Shown here: piece after piece, positions 7,544 through 16,183 of the stretch
How positions within the stretch are numbered: the first letter of the stretch is position 1
Layout: each line of letters opens with the position of its first letter
Source of the DNA: Euryarchaeota archaeon UBA229
GTDB taxonomy: Archaea > Thermoplasmatota > Poseidoniia > Poseidoniales > Poseidoniaceae
Direction: 5' to 3'
Assembly: GCA_002505355.1 (NCBI GenBank)
Contig: DAUW01000070.1
Coordinates: forward strand, 1,400 to 18,628
DNA length: 17,229 nt
Made by a program: the position numbers and the translations under genes
Notes under the pieces: model-generated
What the model saw: only the letters and a program-made list of their open reading frames with translations
What the model was told of the DNA's origin: nothing
Databases searched by the model: none

Positions 7544-10500
7544 TTAGTTAAACTTGACAATGTCGCCATTTTCGTCTTTGTACCACCATTCATTTGTAGT
7601 TTTGTCATGGTACCACCAGTAGCCATCAGCACCCATAACCCAGTCTGTCTCTTCCTCCGCAGCAGTCTCATTGCCGCCAGTTAATGCAGCTGACGCCGCA
7701 CTGACGGAGACTGCCGGCTCGATCGTCGAATATTGCGCTGACTCCTGTGGCACTTCATCTTCATAATCAGCATATTCATCTTCATAATCGATCTCAGAGG
7801 AATACTCGTCCCAGTCATATTCTGACCTTGACCCACGCCCACGGGTGGCTTTCCTTGCCCATAATAATCCAGTAATGATGATTGACACAAATATCAATGC
7901 GACCGCAGAGCCAATGATTGGGTCGACATCACCAAATAAGTTCTCGATGAAGCCTTGCTCCCGTGCCGGTCGGACGTCGACTGTCGGTCCCTTGGAGGTC
8001 TGACCGTTTTCTAGCTCAACCTCTATCCACTGTATTCCTTCTACTGTCGGCACCCAATCTATCGAGATTAGCCCTTTACCTTCTGCCGGTATCTCTAGAC
8101 TTGGCCGTTGCAAAACTTCCTTGGTACCGTTCAATCTGACTACATATGCAGTTGCTTGAACCGTGCCATCTAGTGAGCCATCATTACTAACTAGCGCCTG
8201 AACAGAGGTAGACTGTCCTACCTCGAGGATCAAACGTGTGTAAGATACATCTAGTGGCCCAATTGCGAATTCAGGTCGCAACCATTCCAGTTCCCATTGC
8301 GCTATCTCACTTCCAGATGGAGCTCCATTCATGCCCAAAACTGCGTTATCAGCCAAATCTCGGCCATTGATCTTCACAAAGAGGATTAAGCGGTTTTCGA
8401 TCATGGAATCGGTAATTTCGGAAAGGTCAACATCTGCGTAAACCTCGAGTTGTGTACCCGCATTGTCATCACCCTCTAGCAGCATTGTCTCAAAGCCGGT
8501 GATGAGCCTATCGCCTGTATCAGCGTCCTCAACCCACCACTCTAACTGCAGTGATTCGACATCGAGACCGCCTTCCTCTGTTATCCCAATTCTTACTTCA
8601 TAAACCTCGGTTGCTAAAATCGTATTGGGCCTTGGATTGATTATCTCTACCGGCATAGGACCGGTTCCATCAATTAATATCCAGCGATTATTTGATTCAT
8701 CGGTGACGTCTTCACCTTGGCCTGAGGTACAATCAACATTCCATGTTAATGCCTTTTTACCCGAGTTTTCTGACGCAGTAACTACCGCGGTCCACGCACC
8801 GTCGATTGCTGTTGTGGGGTAGGTTATCCCGTCAAACATGACGCTTACTGGACAGTCAAAGTCGGGTCTTGTATTGGTTTCTTGGAATAACACATCCCCG
8901 GATACCTCAAAACTACTACCCGGAGCAATTCTAGCGCCATCATCAACGACTGTCCCCTGGTTGATTACCAGTTGAATTGTTTCGTCAGGAATGTACATGT
9001 CGCCTGAAGAGCGCCATCTTAGGGTCGGGAACGCTTGTTGATCGGTGTTTCCTGCACGATCCATAACGATTAGTTTGGGCTCTCGCTTGGTATCACCTAA
9101 GTCAGGTATCGTCCAAAGCAGGTGGAATTCAACATTTAGCGTTATGTCTTGTTCATACGGTCCGGCTGGACCATTTTGACCAATCATCTCACAATCTTCA
9201 ATGACCATGTGTGGACTGGTTGTGGAGCATTCTCCCGTTAAGAAATCCCAAGAAATTGGCAACCGATCGCTGTTCTGTTGGGAGGCTAACTGAACCTCAA
9301 CAACACTAAGATCAGAGCCACCATTTGGCTCATTCATCATAACATCGAATTCGTAGGTAATCATAGGATGTAACCAGGTCTTTCTGCCTTCATCCCAGGA
9401 GAACGCCGCAGCCGGGATTGATGGCGGTCCGTCAGCTTTCAATTGATACATGAACAAATGGTCGCCTTCTTCACCAGTGCCGTTATTTTCAAGAGGGTGC
9501 CCCGCAGCGTCGTTGCCGGTCAAATAGACCGCGACTTTGTCCCCAATTGAGCCACCACTGTCGTCTAACAACAGAGTATATTGTCCGACGAAGGCTGTTA
9601 GATCATTTGGCAGCAAAACATCGGAAAATGATTGGTATTCATCAGGGCTGGGAAGACCATTGAAATCATAATCATTTATCCATTGACGCCAAACCATCGC
9701 TTCAATGTTTGAGGGTAATATTGGTTGATCGGTTATCTGAACTTGTATCGTTTGCGTTGATGATGGTACTCGATGATCATAAGCTGCGACGCTTGACCAA
9801 TAGACGGACGGGATAACGGAATCAGCAAAGAACGATCGCTCGTATTCTGCATCCTCAGTTACGCCGCCACCTGCCAACGGAATTATTTCTATTCGCCAGT
9901 CTAGAACACCATTGGTGAACGGTACGGCATCAGTATAATTCCACGTGTCGACATTTAGTGTTGAGGTGTTGACTATTTCTTTACTGCCCTGGTATAACAC
10001 GACCAATGCATCACCAGCAGCAAACGACTCACTATCACTGAGATTTTCAAAACCAATGTCAACGGAGATGTCAACATCCTGACCAGCAGGCAAGTAGTAT
10101 TCATCGCTTGGCAATTCACCAAGTTCGGTCGAGAAAGTGACTCGCTTTATCTCCAAATCATTCTCCAACGCTTTACTGCCACCGTTTGGGCTACCCCATG
10201 AGTGGGTGGCTGGAATTGATACTACCCCATTAGATAGGACCAGGCGCGTTGACGCGGTTAGGTAGTCCTCATCGTCCCAGCCAGGCTCGATTCGATACTT
10301 TACGGCAACACTTACATCGTCTCCGGTTTGAGTGAAGTTCAACCAATCGGTTGGATGCAGTTCTACAAGTTCACTGTCCCCTTGCCCGATGGGTGAGCCA
10401 CCTCCGGTTGGAATCAACCAGGTTGCGTGATTTCTGTCACCAACTACGTCAAGCCTTACAAGACCAGGACTGGATGCCGTGACTTGGAAGTCAGTATGCA

Positions 10501-12706
10501 TCGTATGCCACCTTTGACCAGTGGTAATAACTTGGACTGGGTCTTCCATGTAAGTCGACATAATCTCAACATCCGACGAATAATTTACGCCATCAAGGGT
10601 TACCAACAATCCACCTGGGCTGTCAGAAATAAAGGGTACCGGTATCACGTGTTGTCCTGCAACCTCAGCGAGGCTTGAGCGTGCGTCATTGATGCCTAGC
10701 ACCATTGGTGATTGCTGGTCAGAATCAAGATAAATCGACACAGGATATGGCACCGACAAACCAGCCATCGTCATTCCACCGGTGCCGGTAACTTCCAATT
10801 CCATCTGGACGAAATTTGCCCCTAAGAAACCAACACTGGAGGCGGTGGTTGCTGCATAATTTAGCGCATAAAGCTGAGAAGAATTTAATGACACATAGGT
10901 GCTCTTTACATTGTCATAACTCCAGTTAGCGATAAGTTGGTTGCCAACACGAAGATAGAGACCCGACAAGACTCCTGTCTCCGCCATAACCCCGACTGAA
11001 AAGGATTGAATGTTGTCCCTTGGCAGCCAAGCATATACGCTGTCTGTACCAGATATTCCTGGGGTTACAGGGATAGTTTCTTGACCATTTTCGAATCGGT
11101 CCTGCCAGCCCCATGAACCAACTCTAGCATCACTACCGCCCCACTCGACAAAGCCATCTTGATTGAAATCAATTGCCGGTTGAGCCGGGTGTTTTCCTCC
11201 TAACAAAGTCCAAGATAGTGACTTAGCTTGCCAGTTAGCCGTATTAGATCCATTGTGGACTATTCTCAACTGATATCGATAAATCGTATTGTCACTCGAC
11301 TCAGTGAAAGCCGGTGCGGATAAATTTGTCCAATTACCCGATTCCGTAAACCGAATTTGCAGTACTCCTCCCTTGGTTTCAATTTGCCCGTCAATAGCCT
11401 TTGCTGGATTAAGCGGGACATACCACGGAGAGGTTAGGTTGCAGTCTGGGGTGGCAATGACTCCTAAGGAAAAACTCACTGCCCCACCCTGCATGCAGGC
11501 AGCATCCCAGTCATCATTGAGCAGCCCGCCATTAAACTGAGTATGTATCTGTCCGTCACCGCCAACCGAATACAGGACGGGTATGCCAGTACCTGTCGGT
11601 GAACCCCTAAATTCAAGTTTCAGCCTAACTAGAGGATATTCTTCATGGTCAATCATGTTGAGAGGCACCATGGCATCATTACTCCCCGAAGCCCCATTGA
11701 TTTGAATGCCATTTTCATCAAGGATTGACCAGTTCAAGAAGGCTCCAGAGGGAATATTGGCATCCAAGAAAATTGGGGCATATGTACTACGAGATACTGA
11801 TTGTGTAGCCCCTTGTCCCCACCCAATGGTCGGGCTTATCCAGTGTGATTCGGGCGGGGATGCTAGATGCACATCATCGACGAACCAAAAATCACAACAG
11901 GTTGCACCAGAGCCACTCCCGCTTATCTGGTTAATCCTAATCTGAGTGTTGGCGTGCAGTGCAGCTTGTGGTAGGTTTGTTGTCCACTGCTGAGCGTTAC
12001 CACCCGATGTTGCGCCTGCCCACGTGTTTAGCGTTACCCACGCACCGTTGGTATCAATATATTGAATTTGCAGATCTTCTCCTGAATCTGGCTCCTCGCC
12101 ACAGCTAAATGAACCCTGCAAAACCCAAGCGTGGAGCGGCATACTTAGTGCACCTGCAAGATTAACCACTGGCGAAGTTGCGTGGTGGGGTGCATTGAAA
12201 TTGGCTTGAGTTTTTACTGATCCTCCAGATGTACCATTTACTCCGCAAGTGTTAGTATAGTGGCTGACAAATGTCGGGTTCGAAACTGTCCAGCCCTGTA
12301 ATCCGTTGTTAAAATCCCAAATTGTTCCAGCCGTTGAGCCGGTTAGTGAATCAAACTCTACCACAGTGCCATTCTTTGTAGCATCTGGATTTGACCATGC
12401 TAAATCACTGTCCCAGACAAAACCGTAGTGAGTTTGCATGGTCGACGGCTCGATACTCAGTTGTAAATCAGTAATAGGAGAGTTACTAGGCACCTCGATA
12501 GTAAAATCATCATTTAGCCCGCCGTCACCTGACAACTGGATGAAATCTGTTTGACCAGCTGTCGAACGGCTGATGACACTTGCCTCTGGAAGTGAACTAA
12601 TCTGCGCCGAATTAGTGCTGATGTTGCCAGACATTTGCAGCGGCCCAATAATTGCCATCAATATGGCCAAAAACAAGGCACTGCGCCAAGATGTTGTGGC
12701 GGACAT
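7544..12706 (-). CDS. Giant cell-surface protein, secreted, with C-terminal membrane anchor and WWY tail
   Basis: 1720 residues. A signal peptide (~1-28, hydrophobic ALFLAILMAIIGPLQ) is followed by a long, low-Lys, Ser/Thr/Gly/Asn-rich extracellular region, a helix at ~1597-1616 (IIGSAVALIFVSIIITGLLW), a basic stop-transfer (ARKATRGRGSR) and a ~100-residue acidic tail. Domains, in order: a MAM/reelin-like jelly-roll candidate (~128-285, ending CCDFWFVDDVHL); a segment with DFNQDGFVEWGG (513-524); several beta-rich Ig-like units; an EF-hand-type loop (1012-1023); and a CARDB-like beta domain (~1480-1580) next to the membrane. The tail ends with two WWY motifs (1697-1699, 1707-1709). I see no protease, glycosidase or other catalytic motif; adhesion, surface layer or ligand binding are guesses. 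It is first in a cluster with nadE and trhO and divergent from ileS. This architecture is familiar from Marine Group II-like archaea. Confidence 0.88.
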   Translation of the reverse strand: MSATTSWRSALFLAILMAIIGPLQMSGNISTNSAQISSLPEASVISRSTAGQTDFIQLSGDGGLNDDFTIEVPSNSPITDLQLSIEPSTMQTHYGFVWDSDLAWSNPDATKNGTVVEFDSLTGSTAGTIWDFNNGLQGWTVSNPTFVSHYTNTCGVNGTSGGSVKTQANFNAPHHATSPVVNLAGALSMPLHAWVLQGSFSCGEEPDSGEDLQIQYIDTNGAWVTLNTWAGATSGGNAQQWTTNLPQAALHANTQIRINQISGSGSGATCCDFWFVDDVHLASPPESHWISPTIGWGQGATQSVSRSTYAPIFLDANIPSGAFLNWSILDENGIQINGASGSNDAMVPLNMIDHEEYPLVRLKLEFRGSPTGTGIPVLYSVGGDGQIHTQFNGGLLNDDWDAACMQGGAVSFSLGVIATPDCNLTSPWYVPLNPAKAIDGQIETKGGVLQIRFTESGNWTNLSAPAFTESSDNTIYRYQLRIVHNGSNTANWQAKSLSWTLLGGKHPAQPAIDFNQDGFVEWGGSDARVGSWGWQDRFENGQETIPVTPGISGTDSVYAWLPRDNIQSFSVGVMAETGVLSGLYLRVGNQLIANWSYDNVKSTYVSLNSSQLYALNYAATTASSVGFLGANFVQMELEVTGTGGMTMAGLSVPYPVSIYLDSDQQSPMVLGINDARSSLAEVAGQHVIPVPFISDSPGGLLVTLDGVNYSSDVEIMSTYMEDPVQVITTGQRWHTMHTDFQVTASSPGLVRLDVVGDRNHATWLIPTGGGSPIGQGDSELVELHPTDWLNFTQTGDDVSVAVKYRIEPGWDDEDYLTASTRLVLSNGVVSIPATHSWGSPNGGSKALENDLEIKRVTFSTELGELPSDEYYLPAGQDVDISVDIGFENLSDSESFAAGDALVVLYQGSKEIVNTSTLNVDTWNYTDAVPFTNGVLDWRIEIIPLAGGGVTEDAEYERSFFADSVIPSVYWSSVAAYDHRVPSSTQTIQVQITDQPILPSNIEAMVWRQWINDYDFNGLPSPDEYQSFSDVLLPNDLTAFVGQYTLLLDDSGGSIGDKVAVYLTGNDAAGHPLENNGTGEEGDHLFMYQLKADGPPSIPAAAFSWDEGRKTWLHPMITYEFDVMMNEPNGGSDLSVVEVQLASQQNSDRLPISWDFLTGECSTTSPHMVIEDCEMIGQNGPAGPYEQDITLNVEFHLLWTIPDLGDTKREPKLIVMDRAGNTDQQAFPTLRWRSSGDMYIPDETIQLVINQGTVVDDGARIAPGSSFEVSGDVLFQETNTRPDFDCPVSVMFDGITYPTTAIDGAWTAVVTASENSGKKALTWNVDCTSGQGEDVTDESNNRWILIDGTGPMPVEIINPRPNTILATEVYEVRIGITEEGGLDVESLQLEWWVEDADTGDRLITGFETMLLEGDDNAGTQLEVYADVDLSEITDSMIENRLILFVKINGRDLADNAVLGMNGAPSGSEIAQWELEWLRPEFAIGPLDVSYTRLILEVGQSTSVQALVSNDGSLDGTVQATAYVVRLNGTKEVLQRPSLEIPAEGKGLISIDWVPTVEGIQWIEVELENGQTSKGPTVDVRPAREQGFIENLFGDVDPIIGSAVALIFVSIIITGLLWARKATRGRGSRSEYDWDEYSSEIDYEDEYADYEDEVPQESAQYSTIEPAVSVSAASAALTGGNETAAEEETDWVMGADGYWWYHDKTTNEWWYKDENGDIVKFN
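7754..7789. repeat. Tandem 15-base direct repeat, 21-base period, in the acidic tail region
   Basis: TTCATCTTCATAATC occurs at 7754-7768 and again at 7775-7789. On the coding (minus) strand it gives DYEDE twice within the Asp/Glu/Tyr-rich cytoplasmic tail of the giant surface protein. It is probably a small in-frame duplication and could vary in copy number between strains. Confidence 0.75.
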
Positions 12707-12847
12707 GGACTAGCGTACGACTATAGACACTTCAAACATACCCCCTGCGCAAAGAAAATCACATGATTGTCCCAGTTTATGCACAAGGAAATATATTATC
12801 ATCCTATCAAGGGTGAGATTCAAGACAAAACCATCACTCGCCCGGTC
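12707..12847. promoter_or_regulatory. Divergent spacer between giant surface-protein gene and ileS
   Basis: This 141-base region sets the start of both transcription units. The ileS side has a good BRE/TATA match (12785-12798). For the minus-strand surface gene only a weak element is visible, GTATGTTTGAA about 25-36 bases before its ATG. The ileS frame remains open through part of the spacer (TTG 12767, ATG 12779), but I treat this as non-coding leader and promoter. Confidence 0.5.
12785..12798 (+). promoter_or_regulatory. Archaeal BRE/TATA box for ileS
   Basis: AAGGAA (BRE-like, purine rich) abuts ATATATTA, a strong archaeal TATA match centred near 12794. Transcription would start near 12820, giving a leader of roughly 28 bases before the ATG at 12848. 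This position argues against the upstream in-frame starts at 12767 and 12779, which would lie inside or before the promoter. Confidence 0.6.
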
Positions 12848-15800
12848 ATGGCTAAGCCAAAACCCGCCGGTGAGCTCGACGCCGTGGCGTTAGAAACAGC
12901 ACTACTGAGAGCATGGAATGAAGAGGATGCCTTTCAGAACTCGATCGATTCACGCAGAAGTGGTGCCCCGTTCATATTTCTCGAGGGGCCACCAACTGCT
13001 AATGGTAAACCCGGAATCCACCATGTTGTTGCTCGTGCCTACAAAGATTTAGTATGCCGCTGGAAGACTATGGAAGGATTTCTTGTTGAACGCAAGGGAG
13101 GCTGGGATACACACGGACTGCCGGTTGAAATTGAAGTGCAGAAACGAATGGACTTGATGTCTAACGAGGCGATTGAAGAATACGGAATGGATAATTTTAA
13201 CCAAGCTTGTCGAGAGTCGGTTTGGACCTATGAATCAGCTTGGCGAGAAATGACCGAAAGGATGGCATATTGGGTTGACCTAGACAACCCGTACGTTACA
13301 CTTCACAATGATTATGTCGAATCATGTTGGTGGGCTATCAAGCAGATGTTTGACAAGGGCTTGCTATATCGTGGGCACAAGGTTCTACCATACTGCCCAC
13401 AAACCGGAACTTCCTACTCTAGCCACGAGGTTGCCCTTGGTTACAAAGAAGTGGAGGAACCTTCGGTCTATGTAAAATTTAAATTGACCGATGAAGATTG
13501 TTCTATACTTGCATGGACAACAACGCCATGGACACTGCCTGGTAATGTTGGATTAGCCGTTGGCCCAGATGTGACTTATGTCAAAGTCCGGGTTACTGAG
13601 GAAGCAGCAAACTGGAATGGTTCCGGTGGCGCTGATGTTGATGAAACCATGATTCTTGCTAAGGATTTGATGAAGGAAGTACTGCGTCATAATGTCGAGA
13701 TTGTTGAAGAATTCACCGGCAGTGAACTTGTTGGTCGTAGTTATGAGCCACTGTTTCCGGATGCTGTGCCTAGAGGTGAATCCGAAACTGCGTGGACTGT
13801 ACTATCCGCAGATTGGGTTACCACAACCGATGGAACTGGTGTGGTCCACACTGCAGTAATGTACGGTGAAGATGACTATAATTTGGGCATGGATGTAGGC
13901 CTGCCTGCATTTCATACCGTCGGCATAGACGGCGCATTTGTTGAAGGAATACACCCCAAACTCGATGGCAAATACGTCAAAGAATGTGACGAAGCAATAA
14001 TTGCTTTGCTTTCTGGCCCTAACGGTAGTAATGGAAAGGGGCCAAGTAGTGGGTTACTATATCGCGAAAAAGCCTACCTCCACGACTACCCACACTGCTG
14101 GCGGACCGACCATCCACTGCTTTACTACGCTATGGATTCGTGGTTTGTTCGTATGACTGCTGTGAAAGAAAAACTGCTTGAGTTTAACGCAGATGTCGAG
14201 TGGGCACCAGACTGGGTTGGCGAAGGAAGGTTTGGAGAGTGGTTGAGAAACGTCAAAGATTGGGCTATTTCGCGCGAGCGGTATTGGGGGACTCCTTTGC
14301 CGGTTTGGCGCAGTGATGATGGACAAATGAAGTGTATTGGCTCTATTGAGGAACTGCAATCAGAAGTCGCAAAGGCCAATGTTGCAGGATACAATAACCC
14401 CGATTGTCCAGATGATGTTGACTTGCATCGACCGATAGTCGATGGTTTCACTCTCGTCACTGAAGATGGGAAAGCTATGCATCGTGAACCTTTTGTTATG
14501 GACTGCTGGTTTGATTCAGGCTGCGCTCCGTTTGCCCAGTGGCATCACCCGTTTGACGGTGTTGAGACATTCAACAATTCATTCCCAGTTGATTATATCT
14601 GTGAGGGTGTCGATCAAACCAGAGGATGGTTCTACACCTTATTGGCCGTATCGACTACTGTGTTTGATTTACCCGCATACAAACGCTGCCTTTCACTGGG
14701 TTTGATACTCGACGCTGAAGGCAAGAAAATGTCTAAGTCCCGAGGTAATATAGTCGACCCTTGGGATCATTTCAATCGCGAGGGTGCTGATGCAACAAGG
14801 TGGTACATGGTTACTGCAGGAGCACCTTGGAGTCCGTTGAAATTCGATCCTAATGGAGTCAGAGAGACTTATGCTAAAATGTTCCTGACGCTGTGGAATA
14901 TTTACAAATTCCATGCTGATTATGCTGCTCTCGATGGTTTTGATCCAGAAACTGATGAAGTTCCAATCGACCAACGACCACCACTTGATCAATGGATTCT
15001 CTCACGCTTAGCGACTGTTGCTAAAGGCTATCACGCCGGATTCCAGAGTTGGAATTATCACAAAGCGTGCCGAGAATTGGAGGATTTCGTGGTCAACGAT
15101 TTATCTAATTGGTATGTGCGGAGAAGCCGAAGAAGACTTTGGGAAGAAGCAGAGAATATCGACAAACTTGCGTGTCAAAATACCTTGCATGAGGTATTAA
15201 CCACCGTTTGTCGTTTGGTCGCACCAGTAAGTCCATTCATGGTCGATGTGATTTATCGGAACCTCATCGGCGAGAGCGTGCACCAAGCGGACTGGCCGTT
15301 AGGTACCCCCGGTAACCTACCCGGTGCTACTGCAGACTCTTGGGATGAGCAAGCTGCACACGCTACAGCAACTCTACCACCGCAAAATCTTGAGCTCGAA
15401 TCGCAAATGTCTCTAGTTCGAGAATTAGCGGAAACCGGTAGGAGAATCAGGGTTGACGCATCTAGACGTCAGCGGCTTCCTTGTGGTGAAGGTTGGATAG
15501 TCTCTGGTCCAGACTTGACCGACTTCCACGACATTCTAGCAGAGGAACTCAATGTTGAAAACATCTCAGTTGAGACAGACTTAGACCGTTTCCAGCAGAT
15601 TGAATTGGCGCCCAATTTCCGCGCCCTAGCGCCACGCGCAAGAGGTGATGTAAACTCGATTGCCAATGAAATACGCAATGCTGAAAATCCGTCCGCAATG
15701 CTGGAACAGATCAAATCTGGACAACTCACAATAATGGGCATCAACATCGAAGAAGGTGATGTTGAAGTCAAGCGGGTAGAAAAATCAGGCTTTGCCGCCT

Positions 15801-16135
15801 CAACAATACAAATTGGCCAGGGCGAAAATGCATACCATGTCAGCCTAGTGCTTGACATGAATGATACCCCGGAATTGCTGTCAAAAGGATTAGCTAGAGA
15901 TATAACAAGAAGAATTCAAGCCAAGCGAAAGGATTTGAATCTCGATATTGAAGCGACCATAGAATTGGCGGTCTGGCTCGAAAATGCTCCGGAACTATTC
16001 CAATCGGATAGAGACTGGATTACCACAGAAACCCGCGCAAGTAAGGTCGCATTCCACTCGGATGATAATACTGCTAAACCTGATTGTGATAGTTTCGAAG
16101 TCGATGGTGCGAAGATTACATTCATGGTTTCATAG
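12848..16135 (+). CDS. ileS: Isoleucyl-tRNA synthetase
   Basis: 1095 residues from the ATG at 12848. It charges tRNA-Ile with isoleucine in the cytosol. The class-I signatures are GPPTANGKPGIHH (47-59), a variant of the HIGH motif, then GWDTHGLPVE, and KMSKS (627-631). The CP1 editing domain shows AWTTTPWTLPGN and GVVHTAVMYGEDDY. The anticodon-binding domain follows (WILSRL, SNWYVRRSRRRLW), and the C-terminus has a DUF5915-like region (SKGLARDITRRIQ) as in long type-2 IleRS. The GIHH form is one I associate with some bacterial lineages, so bacterial ancestry is possible but unproven. The frame is open 27 codons further upstream (ATG 12779, TTG 12767), but that stretch holds a TATA box and encodes nothing family-like, whereas MAKPKPAGELDAVALE fits the usual N-terminus. 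The gene is divergent from the giant surface-protein gene and is followed 48 bases later by the lipoprotein gene. Confidence 0.97.
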   Translation: MAKPKPAGELDAVALETALLRAWNEEDAFQNSIDSRRSGAPFIFLEGPPTANGKPGIHHVVARAYKDLVCRWKTMEGFLVERKGGWDTHGLPVEIEVQKRMDLMSNEAIEEYGMDNFNQACRESVWTYESAWREMTERMAYWVDLDNPYVTLHNDYVESCWWAIKQMFDKGLLYRGHKVLPYCPQTGTSYSSHEVALGYKEVEEPSVYVKFKLTDEDCSILAWTTTPWTLPGNVGLAVGPDVTYVKVRVTEEAANWNGSGGADVDETMILAKDLMKEVLRHNVEIVEEFTGSELVGRSYEPLFPDAVPRGESETAWTVLSADWVTTTDGTGVVHTAVMYGEDDYNLGMDVGLPAFHTVGIDGAFVEGIHPKLDGKYVKECDEAIIALLSGPNGSNGKGPSSGLLYREKAYLHDYPHCWRTDHPLLYYAMDSWFVRMTAVKEKLLEFNADVEWAPDWVGEGRFGEWLRNVKDWAISRERYWGTPLPVWRSDDGQMKCIGSIEELQSEVAKANVAGYNNPDCPDDVDLHRPIVDGFTLVTEDGKAMHREPFVMDCWFDSGCAPFAQWHHPFDGVETFNNSFPVDYICEGVDQTRGWFYTLLAVSTTVFDLPAYKRCLSLGLILDAEGKKMSKSRGNIVDPWDHFNREGADATRWYMVTAGAPWSPLKFDPNGVRETYAKMFLTLWNIYKFHADYAALDGFDPETDEVPIDQRPPLDQWILSRLATVAKGYHAGFQSWNYHKACRELEDFVVNDLSNWYVRRSRRRLWEEAENIDKLACQNTLHEVLTTVCRLVAPVSPFMVDVIYRNLIGESVHQADWPLGTPGNLPGATADSWDEQAAHATATLPPQNLELESQMSLVRELAETGRRIRVDASRRQRLPCGEGWIVSGPDLTDFHDILAEELNVENISVETDLDRFQQIELAPNFRALAPRARGDVNSIANEIRNAENPSAMLEQIKSGQLTIMGINIEEGDVEVKRVEKSGFAASTIQIGQGENAYHVSLVLDMNDTPELLSKGLARDITRRIQAKRKDLNLDIEATIELAVWLENAPELFQSDRDWITTETRASKVAFHSDDNTAKPDCDSFEVDGAKITFMVS

Positions 16136-16183
16136 AAAACTAATGAACGACGCATTCAAACATGAGTTGTTACTCCACACGCC

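Noticed and set aside
14057..14992. Several 87-111-codon frames on both strands within ileS
   Set aside because: All overlap the conserved IleRS core and have no start signals or recognisable content.
16136..16183. Separate promoter for the lipoprotein
   Set aside because: The 48-base gap has no TATA-like element at a suitable distance; read-through from ileS is the simpler view.
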